Assembly (NCBI GenBank): GCA_033085395.1
Contig: JANQBS010000198.1
Location: 1 to 64,000 of the forward strand
Origin: Xanthoparmelia taractica
Taxonomy: Eukaryota > Ascomycota > Lecanoromycetes > Lecanorales > Parmeliaceae
Direction: 5' to 3'
Length of the DNA: 64,000 nt
In this document: piece after piece, positions 21,947 through 33,030 of the stretch
Layout of the letters: every line of letters starts with the position of its first letter
Position numbering within the stretch: position 1 is the first letter of the stretch
Translations under genes and position numbers: made by a program
The notes under the pieces: model-generated
Seen by the model: the letters and a program-made list of their open reading frames with translations, nothing else
The model's database searches: none
What the model was told of the DNA's origin: nothing

Positions 21947-23412
21947 GTGTGCCTTTTATCATTCGTGTAAGTGGGGGAGAAAGGAAAGGAAAGGCTTGGG
22001 TTGGGTTGGGTTGGGTTGGATTGGGTGGATTTTCATGTCGATATTTTCTGAACAGCTGATTCTCCATGCCGCGGGAGGAACGGGGGATCTGTGAATGTCG
22101 TGAGATTTGCAGCCAAAGGTCGAGTCGATCAAATGGGATAGATTCTAGAATAGAGAAATCTCTTTTCAACGACGAAGATTCAATCTTTACCAATCCTTAC
22201 CGATCCGAGCGAGCCGGTGAATAGTTTTCCGTTGAAGGTAGGTAGGTTATCGACGAATATTTTCCTATCCCACCCACACACACCCCTCATGTTATCTAAC
22301 CACAACCCTACCCTCCCTCGTTCCTGCACAATCCCACCCGTCCCCTCCCCTCCCCACCCCAATCCACAATTTCACCCATTTCAACCCACCCCTTCCACTC
22401 CCAACCCCCCTCTCCAACCTCCCTTCTCCCCCAACTATCCAAAATATATAAAATAACCAAACCTCACCCAAAATCAAATCTCCACTCTACTCTACTCTAC
22501 TTTGCTCTATTCTACTCTGCTCTTCTCCACTCCTGAATCCCTACCTCCTTCTCCCCCCCCTCCTCCCACAAAATAAAACAAAAAAACAATTTTCTTCACT
22601 CGATCCCACTCCCCTCCCCTCCACTGCCCCTCCCTCCCTCCCTCCCACCTCCTCTCCCCAAACCTCAACACAGGCGAAAGAACCTCACCCTCCTCTCCTC
22701 TCCCCCCAAAACATCCGCCTTCCAAACCAAGCCCCGCATCCAACTCCCACCCCCCCCCTCTCTCTCTCTCGTCAGAAAAACAAACTCCCTCCCCCCCCCA
22801 CCCCCCCCTATTCCCAGTCTACTTTTTCTCTACTCCACTTCCAGCGTCCCGTTCCGATAAGCACACCCTCTATCTAATCCAATCCAATCGACTCCGCTTC
22901 CCCCCTTGACTTCCCAAAACCCAATAGCTGAATAAGGTGGGGAGGGTAAGGTAGGGTAGGGTGAGTAGGTAAGGTGGGTGAGTAGGTAAGGTGGGTAGAT
23001 GGATGAGTATGGAGCCGAGTTGTGATACGGTGTGGTATGGTGTCGTAATAAAGGGGCTACATAGCGAATAGATGGTGGAATCTTGATATACGTTTCTTTC
23101 TATCTATTTATTTAAGTTTATTTGCATATATTTATGAATTATATCTATACATCTATATATCTATATACTCCCCAAGGCTGTTGAGCTGCACATGTAAAAG
23201 TCAGGCTGTGTACAGTGTATAGTGAAATCCATTACATATATGTATATTTGTATATACATACGTGTATATGTCGAGATAAAATGGTACCCATTCCTTCCTC
23301 CTACCCTTTCCCCCAAACTCCCGCTAGCGTACTCGTACACATGTAGCCTAGTACTCGTACATCTTGCTTCCGCTTGCATACGCAGGGAACCCGCAAATTC
23401 CGGCTCGCCCGC
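21947..23412. other. Convergent spacer with simple repeats and a long pyrimidine tract
   Basis: Contains a (TTGGG)n run at about 21996-22025 and a C/T-rich + strand from about 22260 to 22860, followed by GGTAGGGTGAG-type repeats at 22935-23000. The P450 gene ends at its right edge. No coding frame is supported, although the pyrimidine tract looks like a rightward promoter. Confidence 0.5.
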
Positions 23413-25373
23413 TCAAGAGAGAGTGGGAGAGGGAGTAGGGAACAAGGCGGCTTTACAGCCACCCAAACCCGTACAAGTGAGACTTTGTTTCTCGCGCCAG
23501 GGCTCCGGGTCTCTGCTTTCGATCGTGGGGAAATGCTGCATGAGGCGGACGGTGACGTACGACGCTTCTGTTAGGGCGAATTGTGTATATGCGTCAGTCT
23601 CTTGGGAATATATATATCCTTTCATGGAACAAGAGAGATGGGAGGGGGGAGGGGCTGTTTTTAGGGGAAAGGAGGGTGGTTCGGTTGGGCACCTACGACC
23701 GATGCAGATCCTCGGCCCGCCGTTAAACGGCAAGTACTCCCATCCAACCCTCAATCCTTTCTTCCCACCCTGATCGAGCCAGCGCTCAGGCTTGAACTCC
23801 TCTGCGTCTTCCCCATAGAGGTCTTTGCGTCTGTGCATCGTGTAGAGACTCCAATGGACAAGCTGGCCCTTCTGGACGAAAACAGGGGATTTGCCATCTT
23901 CCCCGCCGCCCACCGGTAACGTCGTGTCAACGTCCGCTTGGCGGTCGTTTTCGGGCACTACGGGATACAGTCGTAGCGACTCGTTGAGCACGGCGCGGAG
24001 GTATTTCATGTCTTTGAGTTTCTCGAAAGTGGGCATTCGCCATTCACGGAGTCTACGTCGCGCTGGAGTCGGCGCCAGACGTCGGGTCGGTTGGAGAGCT
24101 CGAACCAGACGTTTGAGAGTAAGGAGGCAGTGGTGTCGCGGCCGGCGAGGAGGATGTTGAGGAGCTCGGAGCGGGTTTTGATCTTGTCTGCTGTTTGGGA
24201 GACGAGCTCGTGGAGGAAGACGTAGCGCGAGGTAGGATGCTTTTCTGCTTCGGACTCATGTGCGTCTCGGTTTGTCATGGCGTTTTCGACAAGCTTGTCG
24301 ACGAAGTCTGAGGAGGGTCAGTCAGATCCTAAATCCAGTATGGCTCGAAGGTGATTGAATCTGGCTTGGAACGACTGGATAAACGTACTATTCACCAGTC
24401 CGATCTGCTGCTTTAATTTCCGATTCGGCAGAAACAGCCCCAGAAATCCCCAAGCTAGCCCACCGCCTTCTTCCGTAAGGCCAATCCCATCAAGGGCTTG
24501 TATACAATAATCATATGCGTCTACAAACCGAGCGACTTCGGCATCCGCAAAGTCTGGTGCTAGAGTGTTGGTACTTTCCCCGAATAGGAGATCAGTGGCA
24601 ACATCCAAACTAAATTGGAAGAACAAGTCCTGCAGATGAACCGTAGAGCCATCCGTGGGGATTGCTAGGATCAAATGTTTGACATGCCTCTCAAACATGT
24701 CGACGTCGCCAATCTGTGTTCTTACGAAATTCGGCCTCAGCATCTCCCTCGAGTGTTGCCACCTGCAACCGACCAGGTCAGCATTGCGGCCTTGATCAGA
24801 TTCTCTGAGATCAAAAAGACATTCAATGAGCGGGCCAGGAAATACACGAAAAATAACACGGCCTGTACATATCTGACGATCTAAACACCATTGTAACCAA
24901 GAAAGACATCCTTTAAAAAGAAAAGAAGAGAAAAGCACCCACTCCTTCCCGTCCGTCGTGAAGATCCCCTTTCCCAAAAACGGCCTCAACAATTCCTTCC
25001 TATCCGTCGCCAAGCTATAACTCCGAAAATCGCTCGCCAGCACACACTTCAGATTCTCCGGCTCAGTCGTCGCGACAAACGTTCTTGTCAGAATCATAAT
25101 GTGCGCCGTGTTGACGCCCAAGATATCGAATCGATCCTTCATCATCTCGAGCCCTCGGTGCTCTCGCATGGCTTTGTACATGGCAAAGAGGAAGTCGAGC
25201 CCGAGGAACGGGTCTTTGTTGCGCCATTTGCGGATGGGCTTGCAGCCTTTGGAGGCGATGAAGCGGCGGCGGGAAGCGCCGATTGTTATATAAAGATATG
25301 TGTAGTAGGAAATTAAGAGGCAGATGAAGGGAAGGAGGGTTTGGTAGAGGAAAAGGGGCCAGAATAACACCAT
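23413..25373 (-). pseudogene. CYP52-like cytochrome P450 with a frameshift and broken splice site
   Basis: Exons 25373-24943, 24762-24389 and 24307 onward are joined by normal introns (180 and 81 nt). The product is a membrane-anchored P450. It has an N-terminal hydrophobic anchor, a CYP52-type region ([43 protein letters not shown]), the I-helix oxygen-binding motif AGRDTT, the K-helix pair ESLR, the PERW region and the heme-binding FNGGPRICIG, which supplies the Cys ligand. Such enzymes usually hydroxylate fatty acids or alkanes. Two defects are visible. A one-base shift at about 24031-24040 separates VDSVNGEC from PTFEKLKDMKYL. The last intron (from 23692) has a good donor and a CTGAC branch, but the sequence before FALTEASY at 23582-23583 is CA, not AG. 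Confidence 0.75.
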
Positions 25374-25944
25374 GATGGACGTGATAAACTTCGGAGATCA
25401 ATTTGGATTTGAATAGGAATGAAGACTGGTCACAGCATGGAGGATATACATATTTTCTTTTGGGCAGATAGAATAACCAAGTAGCAGGCAGCGAGATTCT
25501 CCGAGACATCATTGGAACAATTGGGGCTCACAGCTTGGAAAAGTTGGAGGCATGGATACAACAGGACCAGAGCGGCAGGCATCCCGCAACGGCTTGAAGC
25601 TAGAGAAATAGGCAACAAGAATTGGTACTCTCAACCAACAACTGTGGTAGTCTAGACCAGATGAGTAAGAAATGGCGGGTTATGATACGATACAGCCATT
25701 GAATGATGTTCATTGAAAGCGTATTGAATTCAATAAACGAGCGGACAAATGAGAGTAGAGGTTGACGGAAGACAAGGTTCGGGAGAGTCCGGCCTAGGTA
25801 GTCTTTCATTTGATCTATAATACCTAGCTTCATTAAGTACCTAATCCAAGTACAAGCTATCTTATCTCTACATCATCCCTTGTCCAGCATGTCTATCACA
25901 ATCCACAGGCATTATCGTAAACGCTACGCACCTTGCGAACCCTT
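25374..25944. other. Spacer between P450 and WD40 genes
   Basis: About 570 bp containing the P450 5' flank and the 3' flank of the WD40 gene. Both genes run leftward. No further feature recognised. Confidence 0.35.
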
Positions 25945-28900
25945 CTATTTACCCTCTCCGCAACTCCCACATTCCAGAATCTGCTTCTTCTGGCTTCCCC
26001 CAACTGTAACTCTGAAGCTCTTCCCTCCACATCTCCTACAAGCCACATCCTTTCCCTCATTCCTCTGCGGGACTTCCCCACCACTTTCTTCCTCACTGCT
26101 CAGCCTACTGACCTGAGTTTCTGCTTTTGTCATCGGCACGCCCAAATGTGCATGATGTCCCTCGACGCTGGAGCCATTACTGCTACCTGCCGTGCTGGCC
26201 TTGGGAGAGTGGCCGTTGTGGTTGTGGTGATCAAGGTCGTAGTTGGGGCCAAGATGGGATGCGGTCGCCGCCTGAGCTTGGTAGACGGACGAGTTCCAGA
26301 ACATGTAGCTTTGCTCACCTCGGAGCATCAGCGGATTAGCTTCGGTGGGGTGTTTGGCGCCTAGCTTTGGGTGTTTGAGACTCGATTTCTCCAGGTCGAG
26401 GACTAGATCCTTAGACTCGTCAGAAGAACGATGTGGACTGTGTTGTTGAGAGGTGCTGGCGAGAGATGGAGTAGATATGATTGTGTTTTGACTTGGATGG
26501 CGAGCGGATTGGAGGGATCCTGCACCCAACGATTTGCGCGGGGAAGAACTTCTCTGTTGGCTAAGACGGTCGATGCTTCCGTTGTTGCTTGAAATCGACT
26601 GCCGCCACGAATGGATACGTTCGGATGAGGGATGCCCCATCTGAAGGGAGTCACGCCGTGAACTCTTGCCGTTCTTTGTGGCTACCGAACTCGTTCGGCC
26701 AAGCATCTTCTTTGATAATGCGCTATCCCTGTTCCGCAGCCGGTTTTGATAGGCACAGTCTTGGCGGAAAACTTTGATATGGCCCAAGAAGTCGGCTGTG
26801 ACAATAATGTTGCCGTCTGGATGGGCGCAGCGAGCAAGGTAAGCTGGCGATTCTTCCGGTTTAGTGGCCCTAGCAAGGTCAGGTGTTGCAGGGGTGGATG
26901 GCATGTTATTGTCAGGTTGCGGGCTGCTCTCCGTAGGAGGTACGGAAGATGTCCGCGACTGCGTGCGACTGATCAGTGTCACAGGCGGAGGATTGCATAG
27001 GTCGTACAGAGGGTCGCCTGATGCACTGAGGAGCTGTCTTGTCTTAGTGGGAGCCATGGTCGCGGTAGTGACAATAGCTGAATGGGCTTCAAAAACTTCG
27101 GGCGGCCGCTTATCTCTTTCAGTTTCTGGCTGTCCTGTAGACCATATGTATGCCTTGCGGTCCTCGCTACCACATATTATGTACCGGGCGTCATCACTGA
27201 AGGAAGCATGTATTTGACTGCATGAGTTCTCATTGCCTTTGAGTTTAAGCTCGAGACCCTTGTCTCTCAGATTGTAGACCCGTACTCGAGAGTCGTTGCT
27301 GGTAATCAAGAGTTTGACTTCCCCATTTGGGTCTTCTGGTGGGTGGTTGATGGCTTGTATACCAGTGACCTTGCTTCCTTTAGCATTCTTTCCATGAGCT
27401 GAACGAACGTGAATCTGTGTCTGATATTTCAGACCCTCTGTTTCATAGAACAGACACAGTCCATTCAAGCAGCCAGCGATTGCGGTCTTGCCATCTGGAG
27501 CAAACGCGACGGCAGTGATCAGGTCCGGTGTTTGGCTCCAATACGCGACGCTCTTGTCAGGTATACTCCACAGCCGAAGCTTCGAGTCTAGTGACCCTGC
27601 GAGAAAGAATCGGTCATCGCGTGGATGAAATTGAATGGATGTGACGAAGTCACTGTGCTTAAAGCAGCATAGACACTCCGGCCTGCTAACATGCCAAAGT
27701 CGTACTGTTTTGTCCATCGAAGAGGACAGAATGAAATTGTTCTACCGGCTGTCAGCCCTCTCCCACTCCACCCTTTGCGCCAACATACTTTGCTCCAACT
27801 CAGGTCCAAGATGCTTGCTGTGTGACCTCCATACTCCTGTACCGTCTTGGTTTTGAAGACTGGCGCGTTCAGTCGAACACTCTGGCCCGCCTTCGCCGCA
27901 ACATCCTCTTCTCTCTCGTGCCCCTGTCGCTCCTCTTTCGTGGACAAGACAGCCCAGACCCTAACGACGTAATCTTTCCCACCGGCTGCCAGGTATTTGC
28001 CATCTTTTGAAAATTCCATCGCCCATATAGCATTGCCATCCTTGTTCCCATGTTTGTAGGCCCCATTCTTAACAAGCCTACCTCCAGACTGTGCGATCTC
28101 CACACCCGACCTTCCCCTCAACTCCTGAGCGAGGAAGAGCCTTTGGAAGTCTTTCTCTTTCTTTCCATGTGACCGTACCTTGATGTATTTCGGTGGTGGA
28201 GGGAATTGAGGTATGTATCCGATGGGCTGTGAGAATATTTCCGCGTCCATTCCCTCGGTTCTTTTGTCGCCCGCTTCGGAGTCATTGGCGTTGATATCGG
28301 GTAAAACGTCTTTTTTTTTCGGAGCGAAGCGGCTAAAAAATGAGACTCGGTTTCTGAGTAGGGTACTTTTGTCAGCATGTTACATTTTGAGTTCAGCGGC
28401 GGTCAGCCACAGATACAGTATTCAATATGCTAATGCTGACAGCGGGGTTCGAGCATTACCTTTTGTCTTTTATGCCCGGACCTGCGCTATCGTTGCGAAC
28501 AGTAGTCGGCTCTGAGGAGGTCTGAGCTACCACGACGGATGGGCTAGTCTCACTTTCGCCGTTATCCTCTTCAGCGGTGCCTGAGCGCACCTTTGGAGGG
28601 AATGTGTTCGGGGTACTCGTTCTATTGAGGATATGCTGCACACTAACTTAGCATATTTTAAGCCGCTCTGATCGGCGCTTCAAACGTACATGTGATAGAG
28701 GATCAATTGCTTGCGAATCTCTCCTTTCCTCCGCGGCGGGAGATTTGCTGGTAGCATTCGCCTGATTTCCGGAAAGGGTCTGCATGAACTTGCTTGGGTA
28801 GCCTTTGGTGATCGGTAACTGTCGCGCTGGAGTAGCAGTGTCAGCAGCTAGGCCAATACTTTGATCCATAGCTGTTGGCTGCGCCATGTTGCTAAGTCCA

Positions 28901-29073
28901 GGCAGTGGTCATGGTATCTTACCTTCCACGCTCTCGGATGAATTTATGCGCCCATTTCCCGTGTGATTGGTTGCATCCCTCAATGGCAGAATTGTAGGTG
29001 TCTCCAGCTTCGAGTCGGCTTCTCGCGGCTGCGTGTCTGCTCTCGGTCTGATCTGCGGCAGCACCTCCGCCAT
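25945..29073 (-). CDS. WD40-repeat protein of the WDR44/Dgr2 type
   Basis: Five exons: 29073-28923, 28871-28690, 28635-28460, 28353-27789 and 27741-25945 (956 residues). The four introns (51, 54, 106 and 48 nt) are canonical and in phase. The N-terminal third is low complexity with conserved islands (HILNRTSTPNTFPPKVRSG, NRVSFFSRFAPKKKD). WD40 repeats run from about residue 275 to 680 (AIWAMEFSKDGKYLAAGGKDYVVRVW, VTSIQFHPRDDRFFLAGSLDSKLRLW, IHASFSDDARYIICGSEDRKAYIW, IIVTADFLGHIKVF). A Ser-rich tail follows, ending in a CRRCGG...CGSCGEG double-CxxC knuckle that could bind zinc. Relatives include human WDR44, an endosomal Rab11 effector, and yeast Dgr2; a trafficking or signalling scaffold role is inferred. 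The start was chosen at MAEVLPQIRP, where the downstream splice chain is in frame. Confidence 0.85.
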
Positions 29074-30868
29074 GGTCGCGAGGCCTCGGCGTTCATTGAA
29101 GGAAGGCTGTAAGACTGTATTCGACCAAATTGAAGTTGAAGTACCTGCGATTTGGAGCGGATGGACGCGTAGAGAGGGGAAATGCAGTGCGTATTGGGCA
29201 ATGTTACAAGTGGTGAAGCAATGCGCGAGAGAATGAGAAATTAGTGTCACTTGCTTTCGGAGATGACAGGCCGATGTTGTCCATTGCATGCAGCCCTAGC
29301 CGAGTTTGTGCTTTTGAGCGTGTACAATTTTTATGCATACTAGTTTCTAGCTACGATTTCCCCACCTTTTTTTCCTTAGGTTTTTCCTCATGGTTTCCCG
29401 GCAAAACAAAATCATGAATCATGCTGTGGATGCCTCGATGCTTGGGAGCGGGCCGAGGAAATCAATAATTCAAAAGCTCTCCGACGCAATCAAAATCAAT
29501 CATGCTACTTCTTCATCAAAAACCCAAATAATAAAATAACAATAATAATAATAACACTTTACTTCTAAGTACCTTATTAAAATGTATAATTTCCATCCTC
29601 CGGACATCCACGGCTTCTACTGTTTTTTTTTTTTTTTTTGGTTTCTCGGGAGAGGCATATGCAATCTTATAGGCCATGAGTACAAGTAACATCAAATACA
29701 GAATCTATGTGTACCAAGTATGACAAGTAATCGCCTCTGGTTTTCCGCTCATAAATGATAGGAGACGGAAACGACCTGATCAAAATAGATATTCATGCCC
29801 AACGACACGAATCCTTTACTCTCACTAGTCATGATTATCGACAACACGAACAAAAGGCATGCGATCGACAATGCATCGACCACTTTCCGTTGGTCTGAGG
29901 CTATTTTCCCGCCGCAAGGAAATAAGACGGCGGGCAATTCGTGATGAAAGCTGACTGGTTGAAGGATTCTCATCCTAAAAATCCCATGCAAGCTGCGGCT
30001 TGCAACGCCTAGGAACTGACTACTTAGTACTTCCTTAGGACTGACTGCTTACACCACCAGAGGGCCGTGCGCTGGCGTAAACTATCTCGTATTTGGGCTT
30101 CCCTTTCCTCCGGCATTGTCGCTTGGACTGATGTCTGAGATCCTTTTCACCACGCCTTCTCTTTTAGCTTGGGCCCCATCTCGTACAGCCCAATCAATAC
30201 CTGAACACCAAAACATTCATGTACCCCGTGTTTGAAAGCGGCCGGATCATGTAGATCGTGTCAGATGAATGGAATGTCTTGCGGATAAATACTTTCGTAC
30301 CTGTGATCCGCCAAAGGATCTACGATTTGACATGCGGGACCACAGAGACATAACCCTGACAACTCTTACCGGCGGCGTCCGAGGGGGAGATTACTCTATC
30401 TCCTTTGCATACTCGAGCGGGCATTCATTTCTTTCCTGTCCGAATAGCGGTCACTCACCGTGACCTGCAACTCCGTTTCAACGCGCCCTGTTTGATATGC
30501 ACGCTCGTACTTTGTACTTTGGAAAGTGCATCTTTAGCCTGGAGTCTAGAATGCAACCTAGGAGAAAATCTACAAGCCTCGCGGCGGGCCCTAGTTTATC
30601 TTCCATGGCTAGCGACCCTATTTGCTGAGTGTCAGCCTCGCTGCCAGGGTTCTCCGCATATCGACGACCCAGCTAGGGTTTGATCCTCGCCACCTTATTC
30701 TCCATCTCAGGGCATTCCACTAGTGAGCCGTTGAAAGTTGTAGGCCGGCTTGACAATGTACATTAGTCTCTACTTACCCGCCTGCTCTCCCTCCTTTCTT
30801 CCCATTACCTCCGTTATCCTCATTGCAACATCTTGACTCAATGACGTTGCTTACGAATTGGACTTGCA
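29074..30868. other. Gene-poor intergenic region
   Basis: About 1.8 kb containing the 5' flank of the WD40 gene, an AATAATAATAATAA run near 29540 and a T-tract of about 17 at 29622-29638. Short frames on both strands show no recognisable protein features. Confidence 0.35.
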
Positions 30869-31768
30869 ATGCTTTTTGAACGGCAAAGTGGTGGGCATGA
30901 TTGTCTACAGGTCCGCAAGACTGCTCCCCTAGAGCCACCCTTGCACGCTTTACATCCGGCCAGCTCTTGGCAGCCTCCACTCTCGAAGACTCCCTTCTCT
31001 TCTCTTCAGCCAACAGAGCTGGTAGCACGAAAATTCTTGAAGCGATCTCGGCCACAAGAAGAGATTGACCACTTCGGAGAAAGTGTGTCTAGGAAGAAAA
31101 GGAGATTGAGGCGTGAATTCGTGACTTCCAGGTTAAGCAGACCATATGCAACGCCGACGACACATATCGCTCGGGGGGCCTGGCGCCTAGGTCTCTGGGC
31201 CAGGCAGAGGTTATCGGGTGGTTTGCTTCTTCGGAAAGGTGCAATACTGAACTCAATTGCCAAGAGGAAGGAAATGGCGGTTTTAGAAAGCTCAAAGAAG
31301 ACCGAGTTGCATAAACCGAATGTGACACACAAGTACGGCAATACTTGCTGCATGGTCTGACTAATGGCTAATAACTTCAGTTTGCAATCCTGCTCCTTAC
31401 ACAATTTGCCATCTCAAGCGCCTCTGCACCCATGTCTAGTCAATACATCGTCAGACTACGACGCCTTCGACTATGAGGAGAACGCACTCATCGAAGATGG
31501 AGAAGACGACGAGAACGATGCGGGTGATAACCGGCCTGTGTACAGCGACTTCCGCATGCTAAGTTCGTCCGATTCAGACGAGGAATTCGGCGATTCTTCT
31601 CACTCATTTGACACGCTGGACACCAGCTACCACCTTGGGATTGACCATGGTGAAAAGGCAATAAACCTTGTCTTGGAGAATGAAAGGCAGGACGAAGTAT
31701 CAGTGGCACCCGGAACACCTAAGATCCTACCTTTTTCTTTTTCAGGACTCGTTGCAATTGGAGTTTAA
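30869..31768 (+). CDS. Conserved fungal basic/acidic protein, probably nuclear
   Basis: Two exons, 30869-31332 and 31381-31768, joined by a 48-nt intron (GTACGG...CTAAT...TTCAG, phase 2), about 283 residues. The basic core VSRKKRRLRREFVTSRLSRPYATPTTHI...WARQRLSGGLLLRKGAILN is the hallmark of a conserved Pezizomycotina family and contains a likely nuclear-localisation cluster (RKKRRLRR). After the splice the protein turns acidic (NALIEDGEDDENDAGDN...SSSDSDEEFGDSS). The basic plus acidic halves suggest a chromatin or transcription-associated factor, but the function is not established to my knowledge. It converges with the OHCU decarboxylase gene, with 137 bp between stop codons. The exact start is less certain than the splice. 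Confidence 0.65.
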
Positions 31769-31905
31769 ATACACTGGAACAATTGGCGTCAGGATGCAAC
31801 AAATATACCCTTGTGATTTGGGTCGTGGAAGTACGTTTGGCTTCTAGCATGGTTGGGCTGTGAATCCTTAATCTAGTATTGGAAAGCATAACCTTTCAAC
31901 GCTCT

Positions 31906-32544
31906 TTAAGAAGCCAGCTTGCGAGCTCGGTCCACGGCGATTTCACACATTGCCTGAAATAGTCAGCAACAAGTAACAGTCGTTGCTAGATAGACGCGGA
32001 CTTTGATCGCATCATCCCGCTCGATAGAGATGTTCTTTCGATCAATGCGAGCTTGCATGTCTTCGAGTATAGTTGAACGATCTCTCCCATTGACAAAAAC
32101 GCTGTTACGAGATGAGATCTAAGCCTCCACCCTATTTGTCGAACTCACTCACACATATCTCAGCCCTGGGAACGTCCGTTCGTACAGAGCATTCAAATCT
32201 GACAACTTATCCTGACCATTCCCAGTGTCCGACGCCAGCTGTGCCTGTTCTACCTTGCTCTGTGCGCTGTCTATCTTTTTCTCACCCAGTCTCGGATGGG
32301 CTCCCAGTATGCTTTCCAAGCATTTAGCGTCGCTAGGGGAGGATGACTCGGCCAGATGTGTGAGCTGCAGTCCGACTCTAGCAACTAAGTCGTCATAGGA
32401 AGTGAAGGATTGATCCCGTAGTAAGTCAACTGAGAGGGTGTGGAGCGACACGCTGGGCTCGAATAGGTGGTCGAGGATCGTCGCAAGTTGGGGGGTTGAA
32501 AGGGAAGGGAGCGCTGTGATGAGGGGGAGCCTGTACGCAGCCAT
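31906..32544 (-). CDS. OHCU decarboxylase (uric acid catabolism)
   Basis: Three exons: 32544-32153 (a longer start at 32577 is possible), 32101-32002 and 31953-31906, with introns of 51 and 48 nt. The enzyme decarboxylates 2-oxo-4-hydroxy-4-carboxy-5-ureidoimidazoline to S-allantoin, the last step of urate oxidation. Family landmarks are LPSLSTPQLATILDHLFEPS at the start, then SYDDLVARVGLQL, the active-site region ESILGAHPRLGEKK with its catalytic-type His in GAHPRLG, LNALYERTFPGLRYVVFVNGRDRSTILEDMQARI, and a final helix with AMCEIAVDRARKLAS. The mature protein is about 180 residues, normal for the family. The enzyme is expected in peroxisomes in many eukaryotes; the C-terminal KLAS is not a clean PTS1 tripeptide. 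Confidence 0.85.
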
Positions 32545-32577
32545 TGCTGATGGTATTCCTAGGCTCTGCTTTTCCAA

Positions 32578-33030
32578 TGTGATGCTTGTATTGTCCCCGC
32601 CATCTGTAAGACGCTGCTTCGTAGAATTGATTGTGGCAATAGATAGCGTTTGGTGCTAGGAGCCGGAATTGATGGCGGGTATGCAGGTACTCGGTACAAC
32701 TTGCGAGCTGCTTATCGCTCCTGAATCTTTTTGTCTGTGGGAGGACAGAAAAGAAGGAGAGCCTGTCTTACTCTGTAGAGAGATTTTGTGTCAATCAAGC
32801 AATATTGAGAAGACGATGAAATGTTGCTTGTTAGAATGACATGAAGAAATCCGAGACGGCGATCCAGAGCAGGAGAAATCGTGCCCCGCAGCGTTTTCTC
32901 CGTCAGGCCATTTTAGTGCCAACCCCTGAAACATCCATCGCCAAGAGTGTCAGTAGCGACGGCAACTTCTGTTGAGCAAATTCCCAAATCAGGGCAGTAA
33001 GGAGCCCAGTAGAGTCCATGAAGAGAGATA
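32578..33030. promoter_or_regulatory. Divergent promoter region
   Basis: About 450 bp between the leftward OHCU decarboxylase gene and the rightward ADF-H protein gene. No specific motif was recognised; regulatory content is inferred from the head-to-head arrangement. Confidence 0.4.

Noticed and set aside
21996..22025. TTGGG repeats as an internal telomere tract
   Set aside because: The unit is TTGGG, not TTAGGG, and the run is only about 30 bp; it is better called a simple repeat.
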